Source of the DNA: Opitutales bacterium UBA5694
Lineage (GTDB): Bacteria; Verrucomicrobiota; Verrucomicrobiia; Opitutales; Opitutaceae
Reading direction: 5' to 3'
Assembly (NCBI GenBank): GCA_002420185.1
Contig: DIHO01000004.1
Span: 84,842 to 148,841, forward strand
Length of the DNA: 64,000 nt
The translations under genes were made by a program, and so were the position numbers. Positions 24,611-32,953 of this stretch are shown piece after piece; positions within the stretch are counted from its first letter, which is position 1, and every line of letters starts with the position of its first letter. The notes under the pieces are model-generated. The model searched no databases and was not told the DNA's origin. It saw only the letters and a program-made list of their open reading frames with translations.

Positions 24611-26551
24611 ATGCTACTCCTGCACGAACTGCTCGATTCCCAAGACTCGAAAATATACAAGCTCCAGACACATGCCTCCGGACCCGAGGGCACCCTTCCA
24701 TTAAAAGGCGATCAACTGAGAGGCATGGCCAGCGGCGACTTTTTCGGAATGACGCAAAACGTGGGTATGGGTTGGGACCCGAAACAGCTCCTTGGAAAGC
24801 AGTTTCTTATCCTCAGTACGCAAGGCGGACTGCGAGCCCCTGATGGCTCGCCTATTGCACTGGGATATCACACTGGACATTGGGAAATTGGGATGCTAGT
24901 TGAGGAAGCTTCGAAAGCATTCTCTAATGAAGGAGCAATTCCGTTCGCCGCCTACTGTAGCGACCCTTGTGACGGCCGGACTAATGGAACAGTCGGAATG
25001 CTTGACAGCCTCCCCTACCGAAACGACGCCGCCACTGTATTTCGAAGGCAGATACGATCGCTTCCGACCCGTCGAGGGGTTGTCGGTATCGCAACCTGCG
25101 ACAAGGGTCTCCCGGCAATGCTTATGGCATTGGCGGGGACGCCAACATTGCCAACGATTCTGGTGCCGGGAGGAGTCACGCTTTTGGCCGAGGAGGGAGA
25201 AGACGCTGGAAAAGTGCAAACGCTTCCGACTCGATTCGCCCACCAAGAGGTTGATCTCGAATATGCAGCAGAAATGGGATGCAAAGCCTGCGGAACTCCA
25301 GGAGGTGGGTGCCAATTCATGGGTACAGCGGCAACCAGCCAAGTCGTCGCCGAAGCACTCGGCCTCACCTTGCCCCACGCGGCGCTCGCTCCCAGCGGCA
25401 CCCCAATCTGGAAGGACCTGGCCCGCCGTTCCGCCAAGCAATTGATCGAGCTCGAAGCAAGGCAGAAAACCACAGCCGACATCCTGACAGACGACTCAAT
25501 CTACAACGCCATGGTTGTGCATGCTGCTGTTGGGGGATCCACTAATCTTGTCCTTCACATTCCGGCTATTGCTCATGCCGCCGGGTTACGACAGCCAACC
25601 GTCGAAGACTGGGCCCGCATCAACCGTTCCGTTCCCCGGATCGTCGATTCATTGCCAAACGGGCCCAAGCACTTCGCAACTGTTCAGGTTTTTCTCGCGG
25701 GAGGTGTACCCGAAATTATGTTACACTTGCGCAAAATGGGGCTGCTAAAACTCGACGCCTTAACCGTAACCGGAGCTACTCTGGGTGAAAATCTTGAGTG
25801 GTGGGAATCCACAGAGCGCCGCACCATTTTGAAGGATAAACTGAGAACGCTCGACGGAATCGATCCGGACGAAGTAATCATGTCCCCTACTAAGGCCAAG
25901 CAACGCGGATTGACGAGTACCGTGACTTTTATGCAGGGCAATTTAGCCCCAGAGGGCGCCTTGGTAAAAAGTACGGCCATTTCTCCCGATAGAATCGATA
26001 GCGAAGGATTCTATCGACATGAAGGCCCTGCCCGAGTCATGACGAGCGAAGCAGACGCGATTGAAGCGATCAAGTCGGGAAAGGTTCAGCCAGGCGACAC
26101 CATTATCCTTATAGGGATCGGGCCCGGCTGTGGTATGCCGGAAACCTATCAGATCACCTCCGCCCTTAAGCACATGAAAGGGGGCGAGAGTATCGCTTTG
26201 ATTACTGACGGCCGATTCTCCGGCGTCTCCACCGGAGCCTGTGTCGGCCATGTCAGTCCTGAAGCCTGGGCCGGCGGACCCATTGGACGTGTTCTGGATG
26301 GCGATGTCATTCGAATCGAAATCGACACCAATCACTTGCAGGGATCCGCAGATATTGTCTCGATCGATGCGCAGGAACTAGCGGAGCGCTCCATTAATCT
26401 TACCTTAAGACCCGATCCTCGAGTCCCTGCCGACACTCGACTATGGGCCGCCCTTCAGAATGCTAGCGGCGGCTCCTGGTCCGGATGCGTCTACGACGCC
26501 GACCGAATTTCCGAATTGCTGAAGAAGGGACTCGAAGCAGAGAGCCGATAG
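24611..26551 (+). CDS. D-xylonate dehydratase-type IlvD/Edd family enzyme (YagF/YjhG-like)
   Basis: 646-residue Fe-S dehydratase of the IlvD/Edd family. The N-terminal block THASGPEGTLPLKGDQLRGM, FGMTQNVGMGWDP and ALGYHTGHWEIGM closely follows what I recall of E. coli YagF/YjhG, the D-xylonate dehydratases, rather than IlvD or Edd. Cluster ligands are in SDPCDGRTNG, ATCDKGLPA and CGTPGGGCQFMGTA. Substrate-site motifs include FGGSTN-like VGGSTNLVLHIPA and ITDGRFSGVSTGACVGHVSPEA. The product would be 2-keto-3-deoxy-D-xylonate in an oxidative pentose route. No xylose dehydrogenase or KDX aldolase sits beside it, so it stands alone here. Sugar-acid specificity is inferred from subfamily resemblance. 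Confidence 0.88.
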   Translation: MLLLHELLDSQDSKIYKLQTHASGPEGTLPLKGDQLRGMASGDFFGMTQNVGMGWDPKQLLGKQFLILSTQGGLRAPDGSPIALGYHTGHWEIGMLVEEASKAFSNEGAIPFAAYCSDPCDGRTNGTVGMLDSLPYRNDAATVFRRQIRSLPTRRGVVGIATCDKGLPAMLMALAGTPTLPTILVPGGVTLLAEEGEDAGKVQTLPTRFAHQEVDLEYAAEMGCKACGTPGGGCQFMGTAATSQVVAEALGLTLPHAALAPSGTPIWKDLARRSAKQLIELEARQKTTADILTDDSIYNAMVVHAAVGGSTNLVLHIPAIAHAAGLRQPTVEDWARINRSVPRIVDSLPNGPKHFATVQVFLAGGVPEIMLHLRKMGLLKLDALTVTGATLGENLEWWESTERRTILKDKLRTLDGIDPDEVIMSPTKAKQRGLTSTVTFMQGNLAPEGALVKSTAISPDRIDSEGFYRHEGPARVMTSEADAIEAIKSGKVQPGDTIILIGIGPGCGMPETYQITSALKHMKGGESIALITDGRFSGVSTGACVGHVSPEAWAGGPIGRVLDGDVIRIEIDTNHLQGSADIVSIDAQELAERSINLTLRPDPRVPADTRLWAALQNASGGSWSGCVYDADRISELLKKGLEAESR

Positions 26552-27354
26552 CAAAGCAGCGGTTCCGATCTCTTTCAAATCGATCGAGTTGCGTCTCCAC
26601 AAGAATCAAGCCCCTAACTAGATCCACTCTAGTAACGAGCATTTCTCCGACCAGGGACTCTTTGAGGTTCCTTAGTACTCAGATGTTTTGATAATTTGCA
26701 TGATGGAAATGGGGGCTATCGCTACTTTTTCGAGCCGCTAGAGGCAGAGTTAGACAACTTATTGGATGGCTGAGCAGAAAAGTAGTAAGAGCACAAGAAA
26801 CCTACCCTTAAAGGGAATATTGCTCAAAACGATGACCTTTCATTCTGGACTGTCGAAGCTATACGTTTGTGCATCGAAATCTGGTTTCTTTCTAGATATG
26901 ATCAAAGACCCTCCAGCGTCGACGATCTTTCAAAAGTAGATTGGTCGGATTCGGACATCGGAAACTGAGAACTCGTTTTCTCCACGCTTAAACACAGTCC
27001 CAACCTGATCATTGCAGCAATGATGGATAAGTTGCTGATTGGTTACGCCAAAATCCATGTAACAAGCAGCTGCCCATACGATTATTACCTAACCTAGACA
27101 GTACCAGAAATCGTGCAAAACAAGAGAGAAGTTTTCCAAGGTAGGTCACCTACTCGAGCTATACTAGCGGATCCTCAGTCGTGCGTTCCTCGGTCCAAAA
27201 AGCGTAAGGTTCAGGCGTTTCTAAAATTCTCGTTTTAGCTGAGCGTCCTTACCTAACCCGATTGCCCAACATCCCCTGCTAGTCGAATGGACTTGCACTC
27301 TATGCCTGACTCTTCACTCAATGCCACAAGGCTTTGCAAAAACTTCGCGAACAT
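26552..27354. other. 800-base gene-poor gap, possible degraded coding sequence
   Basis: Plus-strand frames give short protein-like runs separated by stops: DNLHDGNGGYRYFFEPLEAE near 26688-26770, DLSFWTVEAIRLCIEIWFL near 26836-26895, and LIIAAMMDKLLIGYAKIHV near 27006-27065. This pattern suggests decayed genes, but I cannot name a family. AT content is raised relative to the neighbours. Confidence 0.35.
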
Positions 27355-28404
27355 ATGGACGAACCACTCTCGGACGACTACTCTATCTGGGGATACCGGC
27401 TCTTTCTTGACCGGGAACCTGAATCGGAACAAACGATAAAAAAGCGCACTGGTGTATTCAAAAGTAGCAAGCTCCTTCGCCAGCACTTCCTTTCATCCGA
27501 GGAGTTCATCGCGAATAATCCAGAGTGGGACCTGTTTTTCTATTTAGGGCTTTCGCCAAAAATGAATGTCTCCATTGAACTAGACAGTGAGAAGCAAAAG
27601 GAATTAATTCAACACGTCCAGGAGACCTGGGAAGCGCTCGGAGAATCTGAACCCCATTGGTCCGTTCTTTCGCAGGCCTCCTTCCGGAGCGACAAGATCG
27701 GGGACAGCCAAAAAGATTTCAAGAAGACCGCTGAAATCGATATGATGATTCTTGACTCAACGCTTGAGCGAAACGATATCGATATCAGAAGTTTCAAATC
27801 TTGTCGGGAATTTGGTTGCGGAGTGGGAAGAGTCACCCGTTTACTTGCAGATCGGTTCGAGGAGGTTGAGGGCATTGACATCTCTCGTAATCATCTCAAA
27901 ATAGCAAGGAAATCGATTGCCGAAGACGGCCTGACTCACGTAGATTTTCGACACGTGAATAATCCGGCGGAACTCACTGAGCTTCCCCAAACCGACTTTA
28001 TATTTTCGGTGATGGTCTTGCAGCATAACCCGCCTCCCATTATAGCAATTGTCCTGGAAAATTTGTTAAAGTCACTCGCCCCTAACGGTGTCGCATTAAT
28101 TCAAATACCGACCTACAAGCGTACCTACTCTTTCGAAATCGATACCTATATTAAATCCCCTTTATTTAAAGAGGACGAGCTGGAAATGCACTATTTACCA
28201 CAGAGTGAGGTCTTTGAAATTATAGATAGATGCAACTGCCGACCAATCGAAGTCATCGAAGACAACTATATCGGCAGGAGAGGTAACGAGCTTTCCAATA
28301 CTTTCCTAATACGAAAGAAAGGCATTTCGTCAAAGAGATGGAGGATGCGGATCAAGTCTCTTTTGGGGATAATATCTCCGCTCCTTATAACAAATACCAC
28401 CTGA
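27355..28404 (+). CDS. SAM-dependent methyltransferase with DUF4214-like N-terminal segment
   Basis: About 349 residues from ATG 27355 (an upstream TTG at 27334 is possible). The N-terminal 60 residues, YRLFLDREPESEQTI followed by KLLRQHFLSSEEF, resemble DUF4214-type segments found in glycan-linked glycosyltransferases and methyltransferases. The methyltransferase fold starts at about residue 140: FKSCREFGCGVGRVTRLLA is the SAM-binding motif I, followed by EGIDISRNHLKIA and FIFSVMVLQHNPPP. The C-terminus is basic. The substrate is unknown; a role in polysaccharide or glycan modification is suggested by the N-terminal segment. It lies alone in a decayed region, so it may itself be a leftover of a larger cluster. 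Confidence 0.75.
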   Translation: MDEPLSDDYSIWGYRLFLDREPESEQTIKKRTGVFKSSKLLRQHFLSSEEFIANNPEWDLFFYLGLSPKMNVSIELDSEKQKELIQHVQETWEALGESEPHWSVLSQASFRSDKIGDSQKDFKKTAEIDMMILDSTLERNDIDIRSFKSCREFGCGVGRVTRLLADRFEEVEGIDISRNHLKIARKSIAEDGLTHVDFRHVNNPAELTELPQTDFIFSVMVLQHNPPPIIAIVLENLLKSLAPNGVALIQIPTYKRTYSFEIDTYIKSPLFKEDELEMHYLPQSEVFEIIDRCNCRPIEVIEDNYIGRRGNELSNTFLIRKKGISSKRWRMRIKSLLGIISPLLITNTT

Positions 28405-28419
28405 AAACCGGCGAGAGGC

Positions 28420-28623
28420 ATTAAGAGCGGTAAATATTTTCAAATTTTGGATACGAAATGAGAGTTTGCAATTGTCACCTGATATCTTTCTACAAGCATT
28501 AGGTGTCTCAAATATAAAATGATTAACTCCTGGAGCCAATTTCACGTTTTGCCATAACTGTATCCACGGACCAGGAACTAATTCCTCTTTCAAAAGCGAA
28601 GTCCCATTCGCTAAAAACTCCAA
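28420..28623 (-). pseudogene. Remnant 1 of a glycan-associated beta-domain
   Basis: The minus-strand frame reads FLANGTSLLKEELVPGPW, then VKLAPGVNHFIFETPNACR and KLSFRIQNLKIF. The pattern (W, then a strand ending P-G-V-N-x-F-x-F-x-T, then L-x-F-R-I-x-N) is what I recall from beta-sandwich domains attached to sugar-modifying or membrane glycosyltransferase proteins. There is no N-terminal partner and the frame runs out into unrelated sequence that overlaps the methyltransferase end, so this is a fragment. It is similar to remnant 2. Confidence 0.5.
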
Positions 28624-28809
28624 AAAGAGCCGATCTATCGTTCTGGCCTCTAAGCTGGGCCCAACTTTCTTAATAACTTCGGTCTCGTTAACAACATGGA
28701 ATAATCGACGTGAATCAGCCCAGCACTACGAATGGAAATCATCTAATTCTTCGGCGTGCCGACCATCATCAAGCTGTGGCTTCACCTAAAACACGCTCGT
28801 CTCGCCGTT

Positions 28810-29033
28810 TTACTCGCTAAAATTTGTATTTTTAGATAGGATACAGAAACGTAAACCAAGAGTCTCAGCGGCCGTCACTACACTCGGCTCGTCGGTTTTA
28901 AACACCGAGGACGAAACCCCCGGCTCTATCCAGATCATAAACTGCCTGCACTCCCATACCGTTGTGTCGATTGTCTCTGTAAATAAGATCTGGCCATCCT
29001 TGTAGAAACGCAAAGAACGCTCGTTAAGGGAGA
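28810..29033 (-). pseudogene. Remnant 2 of the same beta-domain family
   Basis: The minus-strand frame reads ERSLRFYKDGQILFTETID, MIWIEPGVSSSVFKTDEPS and LGLRFCILSKNTNF, with a stop at 28810. It aligns with remnant 1 in order and spacing (G-x-x-L-x-x-E, W, P-G-V, F-x-T, L-x-F-x-I). The two are separated by about 190 bases in the same orientation. Neither has a start domain, so this looks like a decayed tandem duplication or one long gene that kept two copies of the domain. Confidence 0.5.
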
Positions 29034-29573
29034 GTGCTCGTAAGAAATCGTAGTAACCTGAGCCTTTGGCTACTCATTCCTCAGGGCGATCGAATTACGT
29101 GCCCCACATCAATGCCACTCATGTCCAACGCCTGTCTCCAAAGCAGACCAGCCGCCCTGAAACTCTGCCAAGAACGGTTCTTTCAAACTTGTTATACCCC
29201 AGCTTTTTATTTTCTATCGCAGTCTTTTAGAAACCGGAAGCTTAAAACAAGGATGGAAAGACGAGCGTATCGGATTCGGGCAACCAACTGTAAAGCCGAC
29301 ACCATACGAGTCGGAAACAACCCCGCAAGCTGACTCCACTTCGGTAGACCACCACAGACAAAATGAGGTTGATCCGACGTTTCGATATGCAACCTCACAT
29401 TGGATGGTGACCAGTCAAGGATTGGTTCGGTTTACGCCGAATCGCTGCACGATGACCTCTTATCGCCCCTCTCCGCTCGCGGGCTCTCTCCGTCGAACCT
29501 GTCTCGGAAGGCAGAGGTTCGAAAGTCCCGAGCCCTGCCGCGGTGCACCAACCGTAGCCCACAGAGCGATGCA

Positions 29574-29651
29574 TGGCGTCCCGTAAAGGATTCGAACCTC
29601 TGTTTCATGGATGAAATCCATGCGTCCTAAGCCTGCCTAGACGAACGGGAC
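29574..29651 (-). tRNA. tRNA-Glu (TTC), copy 1
   Basis: The minus strand folds into a cloverleaf. Acceptor GTCCCGT pairs with ACGGGAC; the anticodon stem CATGG/CCATG encloses ATTTCAT, giving anticodon TTC. The T-arm AGAGG-TTCGAAT-CCTTT has a G-T wobble. Discriminator G and an encoded CCA follow at 29574-29577. It differs from the second copy in acceptor, D-arm and T-arm. Confidence 0.85.
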
Positions 29652-29747
29652 CTTTATAAAGGGCCGAAAAACCTAAAATTTATCAAAGGGCATGCAAGAA
29701 TTAATCGACCCAATCATCGGGGCTCTACTCCCCATGGCATTGTACAC

Positions 29748-29781
29748 AAAAAGACCGCATAGCTACAAGCAGCGGTCTTTT
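29748..29781 (-). terminator. Rho-independent terminator downstream of tRNA-Glu copy 2
   Basis: A perfect 10-bp stem, AAAAGACCGC/GCGGTCTTTT, encloses a 13-base loop and ends with a run of five T on the minus strand. It begins eight bases after the encoded CCA of the second tRNA gene, so that tRNA is transcribed and ended separately from copy 1. Confidence 0.8.
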
Positions 29782-29789
29782 GGTTTAAC

Positions 29790-29867
29790 TGGTACCCCGT
29801 AGGGGATTCGAACCCCTGTCGCATGGATGAAAACCATGTGTCCTAGGCCTGGCTAGACGAACGGGGC
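29790..29867 (-). tRNA. tRNA-Glu (TTC), copy 2
   Basis: Cloverleaf on the minus strand: acceptor GCCCCGT/ACGGGGT, anticodon stem CATGG/CCATG with loop TTTTCAT (anticodon TTC), T-arm AGGGG-TTCGAAT-CCCCT, discriminator A and encoded CCA at 29790-29792. Pairing is stronger than in copy 1, so this is probably the main glutamate tRNA. Confidence 0.92.
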
Positions 29868-30060
29868 GTCAGCTAAAAGCCGGAGAAACTAGAAATACGC
29901 TTCTCCCATGCAAGGCTTTTTTTCCAAATTTTAGGTCAAATTGAGAAAGAAAAATCTCCCGTGAAATCCTATTTGTGTCCACCGAACTTGCCATGGCCCA
30001 CTAAATTCGCTTTACCTAATCATAGGCAATACTTTGCCAAATCGATCTAGCATAAACGAG

Positions 30061-32037
30061 ATGGGGATTTTCAACATATTCCAAAACGACGCTTCACTTA
30101 CTAGACGGGCTCCCAAATACGCCATTCTGGCATCTGGAACGCTTGTCGTTCTCACCATAATCGGCTGGATAGCATTTAGTCAGGTAAAGGATAACCAATA
30201 TTCGGAAACGCTCCAAATCGCTACCGCCGCCCTCAATCAAGCCGCCGCCAACCAAGATATCGAACAGGCGGAGAAAGCTCTTCTAGAGCGAAATGAGCTG
30301 GTAAACAATGCTCCTTCTCGCCATGCGATCAAAGAGGCTGCGAGATCCCTGCAGCGCTGGATCACCGACCAGAAAAGGCTCCAAAAGGAATACACGGATA
30401 TCGCAGATCGCCTAGACTCCATTCGAGGCTCTGAACATGCAGATCCCAATGCTCCTGAAATCGATGCACTTCTTAGAAAGGCGATGACGACGCTTGCCGC
30501 AATAGACGTCGAATTGAAAAATGGTTCCGAAGCACGAATCACCCGATTTGAAAGTTGGCGCAAAGACCAGATTTCCGAACAACTGAACGATCGAAAACAA
30601 GTATTGCTCGGCTACGTCCGAGAAGCCCAGAACAACCTCGAACAAGCAGCGGCAGCCTCAAACGACACTGAATTCAAAACAAGCTCCAGAGCCATCGTTG
30701 AGTCGATCGCAAGTGCACGACGACATATCTCCCAATTCCCTGAGTCGGATCAGAACTCGCTTCAGCATCGTAGTATCAGGCGGATTGAAGAATCGCTTGA
30801 AAGCATACAGCGGAGGCGAGATACCATGCTGGCTGCCCAAAAATCAATCAAAGGGGCCGACGATCTGGCAGGCTATCTAAAATCGCTGGAAGCCATATAC
30901 AATTTTGAGACCCTCTCTCCAGACGGCAAACGTAACATTGGTCGGATATTGAAGTTGGAGAATCAATACAAGTCCTTGATGCAGAATTTGATCATGCCGG
31001 GCAACCCCAAAGGGTGGGAAGCATTGAACGCTGCCAGCAATTTTGTGGTAGAAAAACAGATACTCGATGAGGCTGAAACAGCGTTTGTAGAGCGATTGAT
31101 CAACAATCCCTTATTCCCTACGATTTACGAATCGAAGGTTAAATACTACGAAGGAGCTCCTGTAGCAAAAAACGAGTACTCCGTATTCCTGGCGGATCCC
31201 ATTCAAAAAGGGGATAAGGTCGGATTGAAAACAGGAATTAATTTTAGTTTTAAAGTACGAGGATTCGATGAGAACGGGGACGCCGCAGAGGAAGCTTTGA
31301 AGATGAATTTTCTTAGCCATCCTGACGGTACATTCTGGGGTTTCTTCTACGAACCCTCCAAAATGTCGAAAGAGTCGATCTACTACCAGGAATCTCTCCG
31401 CGTATCCTTCATGAAGATACTCGCGGGCGCTCCTCGTTTTTTTCCGCTCGAACTGATCGACGAGCTAACCTCCAAGAGAACCTTATCTCCGGCCTTTCGT
31501 GCCTACTGGCAGCAGCAGCTTATTGAATTTATAGGACTGAATCCCTGGAAGTGGGGTATGTCGCTTTCCCCTGAATTACAGATTCAAATTGCGTCATTCG
31601 AAAACCTTGATCCCGATGGAATCGACCAACAGCAATGGCTATCGACCGTAGAGCAAATATCTCCTTCTGTGCTGCTCACCGAACACTTTCGGATCGCGAG
31701 CAAGACGAAAGTGGCAGATGAGGCTAAGGCATTTGTCGAATTCTATTCTTACGCAAAAGCGGGGGAAATGAAACTTATAGGGCAGGCCAATGAATCCGGA
31801 GAAATCGAATACGAACATCCCCGACTCGATAACGAGAAAGTCTGGATCGTCAATGGCCTAACCGGTAGAATCGAACTCTTTGAAGCAGAGACAAAAATCG
31901 CACCCTACGCTCCCGTGATAGCGTACCGCTTTGAGAACCGACCCGCGTCTCGAGTAATCCAAAAGACAGAGATGCGTACCGGTATCGATTTGAGCTCAAA
32001 CCGATACTCACAAAAACTCCCTCCTCTATTCAAATAA
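30061..32037 (+). CDS. Large membrane-anchored coiled-coil protein of unknown function
   Basis: About 658 residues from ATG 30061 (a TTG at 30034 is a weaker start). One membrane segment (YAILASGTLVVLTIIGWIAF) near residue 20-40 is followed by a long helical, charged region (about 45-310) with repeated coiled-coil-like stretches such as ALLERNELVNNAP and AAASNDTEFK. The second half (about 340-658) is globular with mixed strands, for example VKYYEGAPVAKNEYSVF, KVGLKTGINFSFKVRGFDE and NEKVWIVNGLTGRIELFE. It has a single-pass topology with a large extracytoplasmic or cytoplasmic body. I do not recognise a family. It is next to rpmH (about 250 bases upstream of it, same strand), between translation genes and tRNA genes. 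Confidence 0.75.
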   Translation: MGIFNIFQNDASLTRRAPKYAILASGTLVVLTIIGWIAFSQVKDNQYSETLQIATAALNQAAANQDIEQAEKALLERNELVNNAPSRHAIKEAARSLQRWITDQKRLQKEYTDIADRLDSIRGSEHADPNAPEIDALLRKAMTTLAAIDVELKNGSEARITRFESWRKDQISEQLNDRKQVLLGYVREAQNNLEQAAAASNDTEFKTSSRAIVESIASARRHISQFPESDQNSLQHRSIRRIEESLESIQRRRDTMLAAQKSIKGADDLAGYLKSLEAIYNFETLSPDGKRNIGRILKLENQYKSLMQNLIMPGNPKGWEALNAASNFVVEKQILDEAETAFVERLINNPLFPTIYESKVKYYEGAPVAKNEYSVFLADPIQKGDKVGLKTGINFSFKVRGFDENGDAAEEALKMNFLSHPDGTFWGFFYEPSKMSKESIYYQESLRVSFMKILAGAPRFFPLELIDELTSKRTLSPAFRAYWQQQLIEFIGLNPWKWGMSLSPELQIQIASFENLDPDGIDQQQWLSTVEQISPSVLLTEHFRIASKTKVADEAKAFVEFYSYAKAGEMKLIGQANESGEIEYEHPRLDNEKVWIVNGLTGRIELFEAETKIAPYAPVIAYRFENRPASRVIQKTEMRTGIDLSSNRYSQKLPPLFK

Positions 32038-32288
32038 GGGACTTTGGAAGTTCTAGCTACCGCCAATATTTTCCTCAATTCCTCATGGATTGACTGCGGG
32101 CAGTACTTTTCAAAGTAAAAAGAGAATCGTTTTTCAGGTGTGATCCTCGCCCGAATTCAAATTTCCCGGCACAAGGTCACTCAGGCGAGACCCGATCCAA
32201 CTTGTAAAGGCCCAACAGTAGCCCTTTCCATGCTTGACAGCCCCCCCTCGCTATTTCCATCTTCACCTTCTTTTTCCAATTTTTAGTC

Positions 32289-32426
32289 ATGAGACCAACC
32301 TACAGACCACACCGCTTGAAAAGAGTTCGCAAGATAGGCTTCCGTGCTAGAATGGGAACCCGAGGCGGCCGCACACTCATCAATGCACGTAGACGCAAGG
32401 GTCGCAAACGGCTCGTGAACGTATAG
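32289..32426 (+). CDS. rpmH: 50S ribosomal protein L34
   Basis: A 45-residue basic protein, too short for many ORF lists. It reads MRPTYRPHRLKRVRKIGF, then RARMGTRGGRTLINARRRKG and RKRLVNV. This is the canonical L34 pattern (R-x-x-G-F-R-x-R-M-x-T-x-x-G-R) with a slightly shifted N-terminus (RPTYRPHR in place of KRTYQPS). It is followed after 35 bases by rnpA in the widely conserved rpmH-rnpA order. A TTGACA at 32234-32239 lies upstream but without a clear -10 box. Confidence 0.97.
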   Translation: MRPTYRPHRLKRVRKIGFRARMGTRGGRTLINARRRKGRKRLVNV

Positions 32427-32461
32427 AAAGCCTATGGCAATACGAGTCGGAGCCCTCAACC

Positions 32462-32851
32462 ATGACTCCGAAACTTACCCTTAAGTCAGGCCAGCGACTA
32501 AAACGAAACAACGACTTCGTCCGCACGAGGAAACACGGTCGAACTTACCGTTGCCCGTATTTCGCACTTTTCTCAACTGTACATAAAGAGGATAGTGAGG
32601 ATCGCCTCTCGGCCCGTATTGGAATCTCCGCCTCTAAGCGAGTAGGCAACGCCGTCGCCCGAAACCGACTCAAGAGAAACCTCCGCGAGCTCTTCCGACT
32701 CCGGCAACATGAAATCCGCCAGGAAGCAGACATCGTGATCAGTATTCGATTCCAAGCAAACCGCGCCACTCTCAGCGAATTGGAGCGTCGGCTCGAGGAA
32801 GCGATCCAGTACAATGGCCTAGTTCACCCTGGGCACTCCAGCTCTCCATGA
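32462..32851 (+). CDS. rnpA: Ribonuclease P protein component
   Basis: 129-residue basic subunit that helps the RNase P RNA process tRNA 5' ends. It has the leader LKSGQRLKRNNDFVRTRKHG, central ARIGISASKRVGNAVARNRLKRNLRELFR, with the RNR motif (AVARNRLKR), and DIVISIRFQANRATLSELE toward the C-terminus. Length is normal. It sits between rpmH and yidC, as in most bacteria. The yidD gene that usually lies between rnpA and yidC is absent; only 102 bases separate the two. Confidence 0.95.
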   Translation: MTPKLTLKSGQRLKRNNDFVRTRKHGRTYRCPYFALFSTVHKEDSEDRLSARIGISASKRVGNAVARNRLKRNLRELFRLRQHEIRQEADIVISIRFQANRATLSELERRLEEAIQYNGLVHPGHSSSP

Positions 32852-32953
32852 AATCGACCCGTCACTGCACACTTATTCTGCTTGCCTGAACATTTTCACC
32901 CTCTTTTATGACCGACCTTCGCTCTTGCGATCGAACTCGATAAAAATTTCCAT

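Larger units (their letters stand above)
28405..29573. other. 1.2-kb gap between methyltransferase and tRNA genes
   Basis: Apart from the two remnant fragments listed separately, the stretch 28624-28800 and 29030-29573 shows no supported gene. Frames over 29400-29630 are shadows of the tRNA gene and its flank. Confidence 0.4.

Noticed and set aside
24896..25441. Antisense frame of 181 codons across the xylonate dehydratase gene
   Set aside because: Shadow of a GC-rich third-position coding gene; no family resemblance and no start context.
29400..29560. Possible third tRNA near a GGTTCGAA motif (about 29515-29525)
   Set aside because: Flanking bases do not form an acceptor, D or anticodon stem.
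32234..32262. Promoter candidate with TTGACA upstream of rpmH
   Set aside because: No acceptable -10 hexamer occurs at 16-18 bases; kept only as a remark in the rpmH entry.
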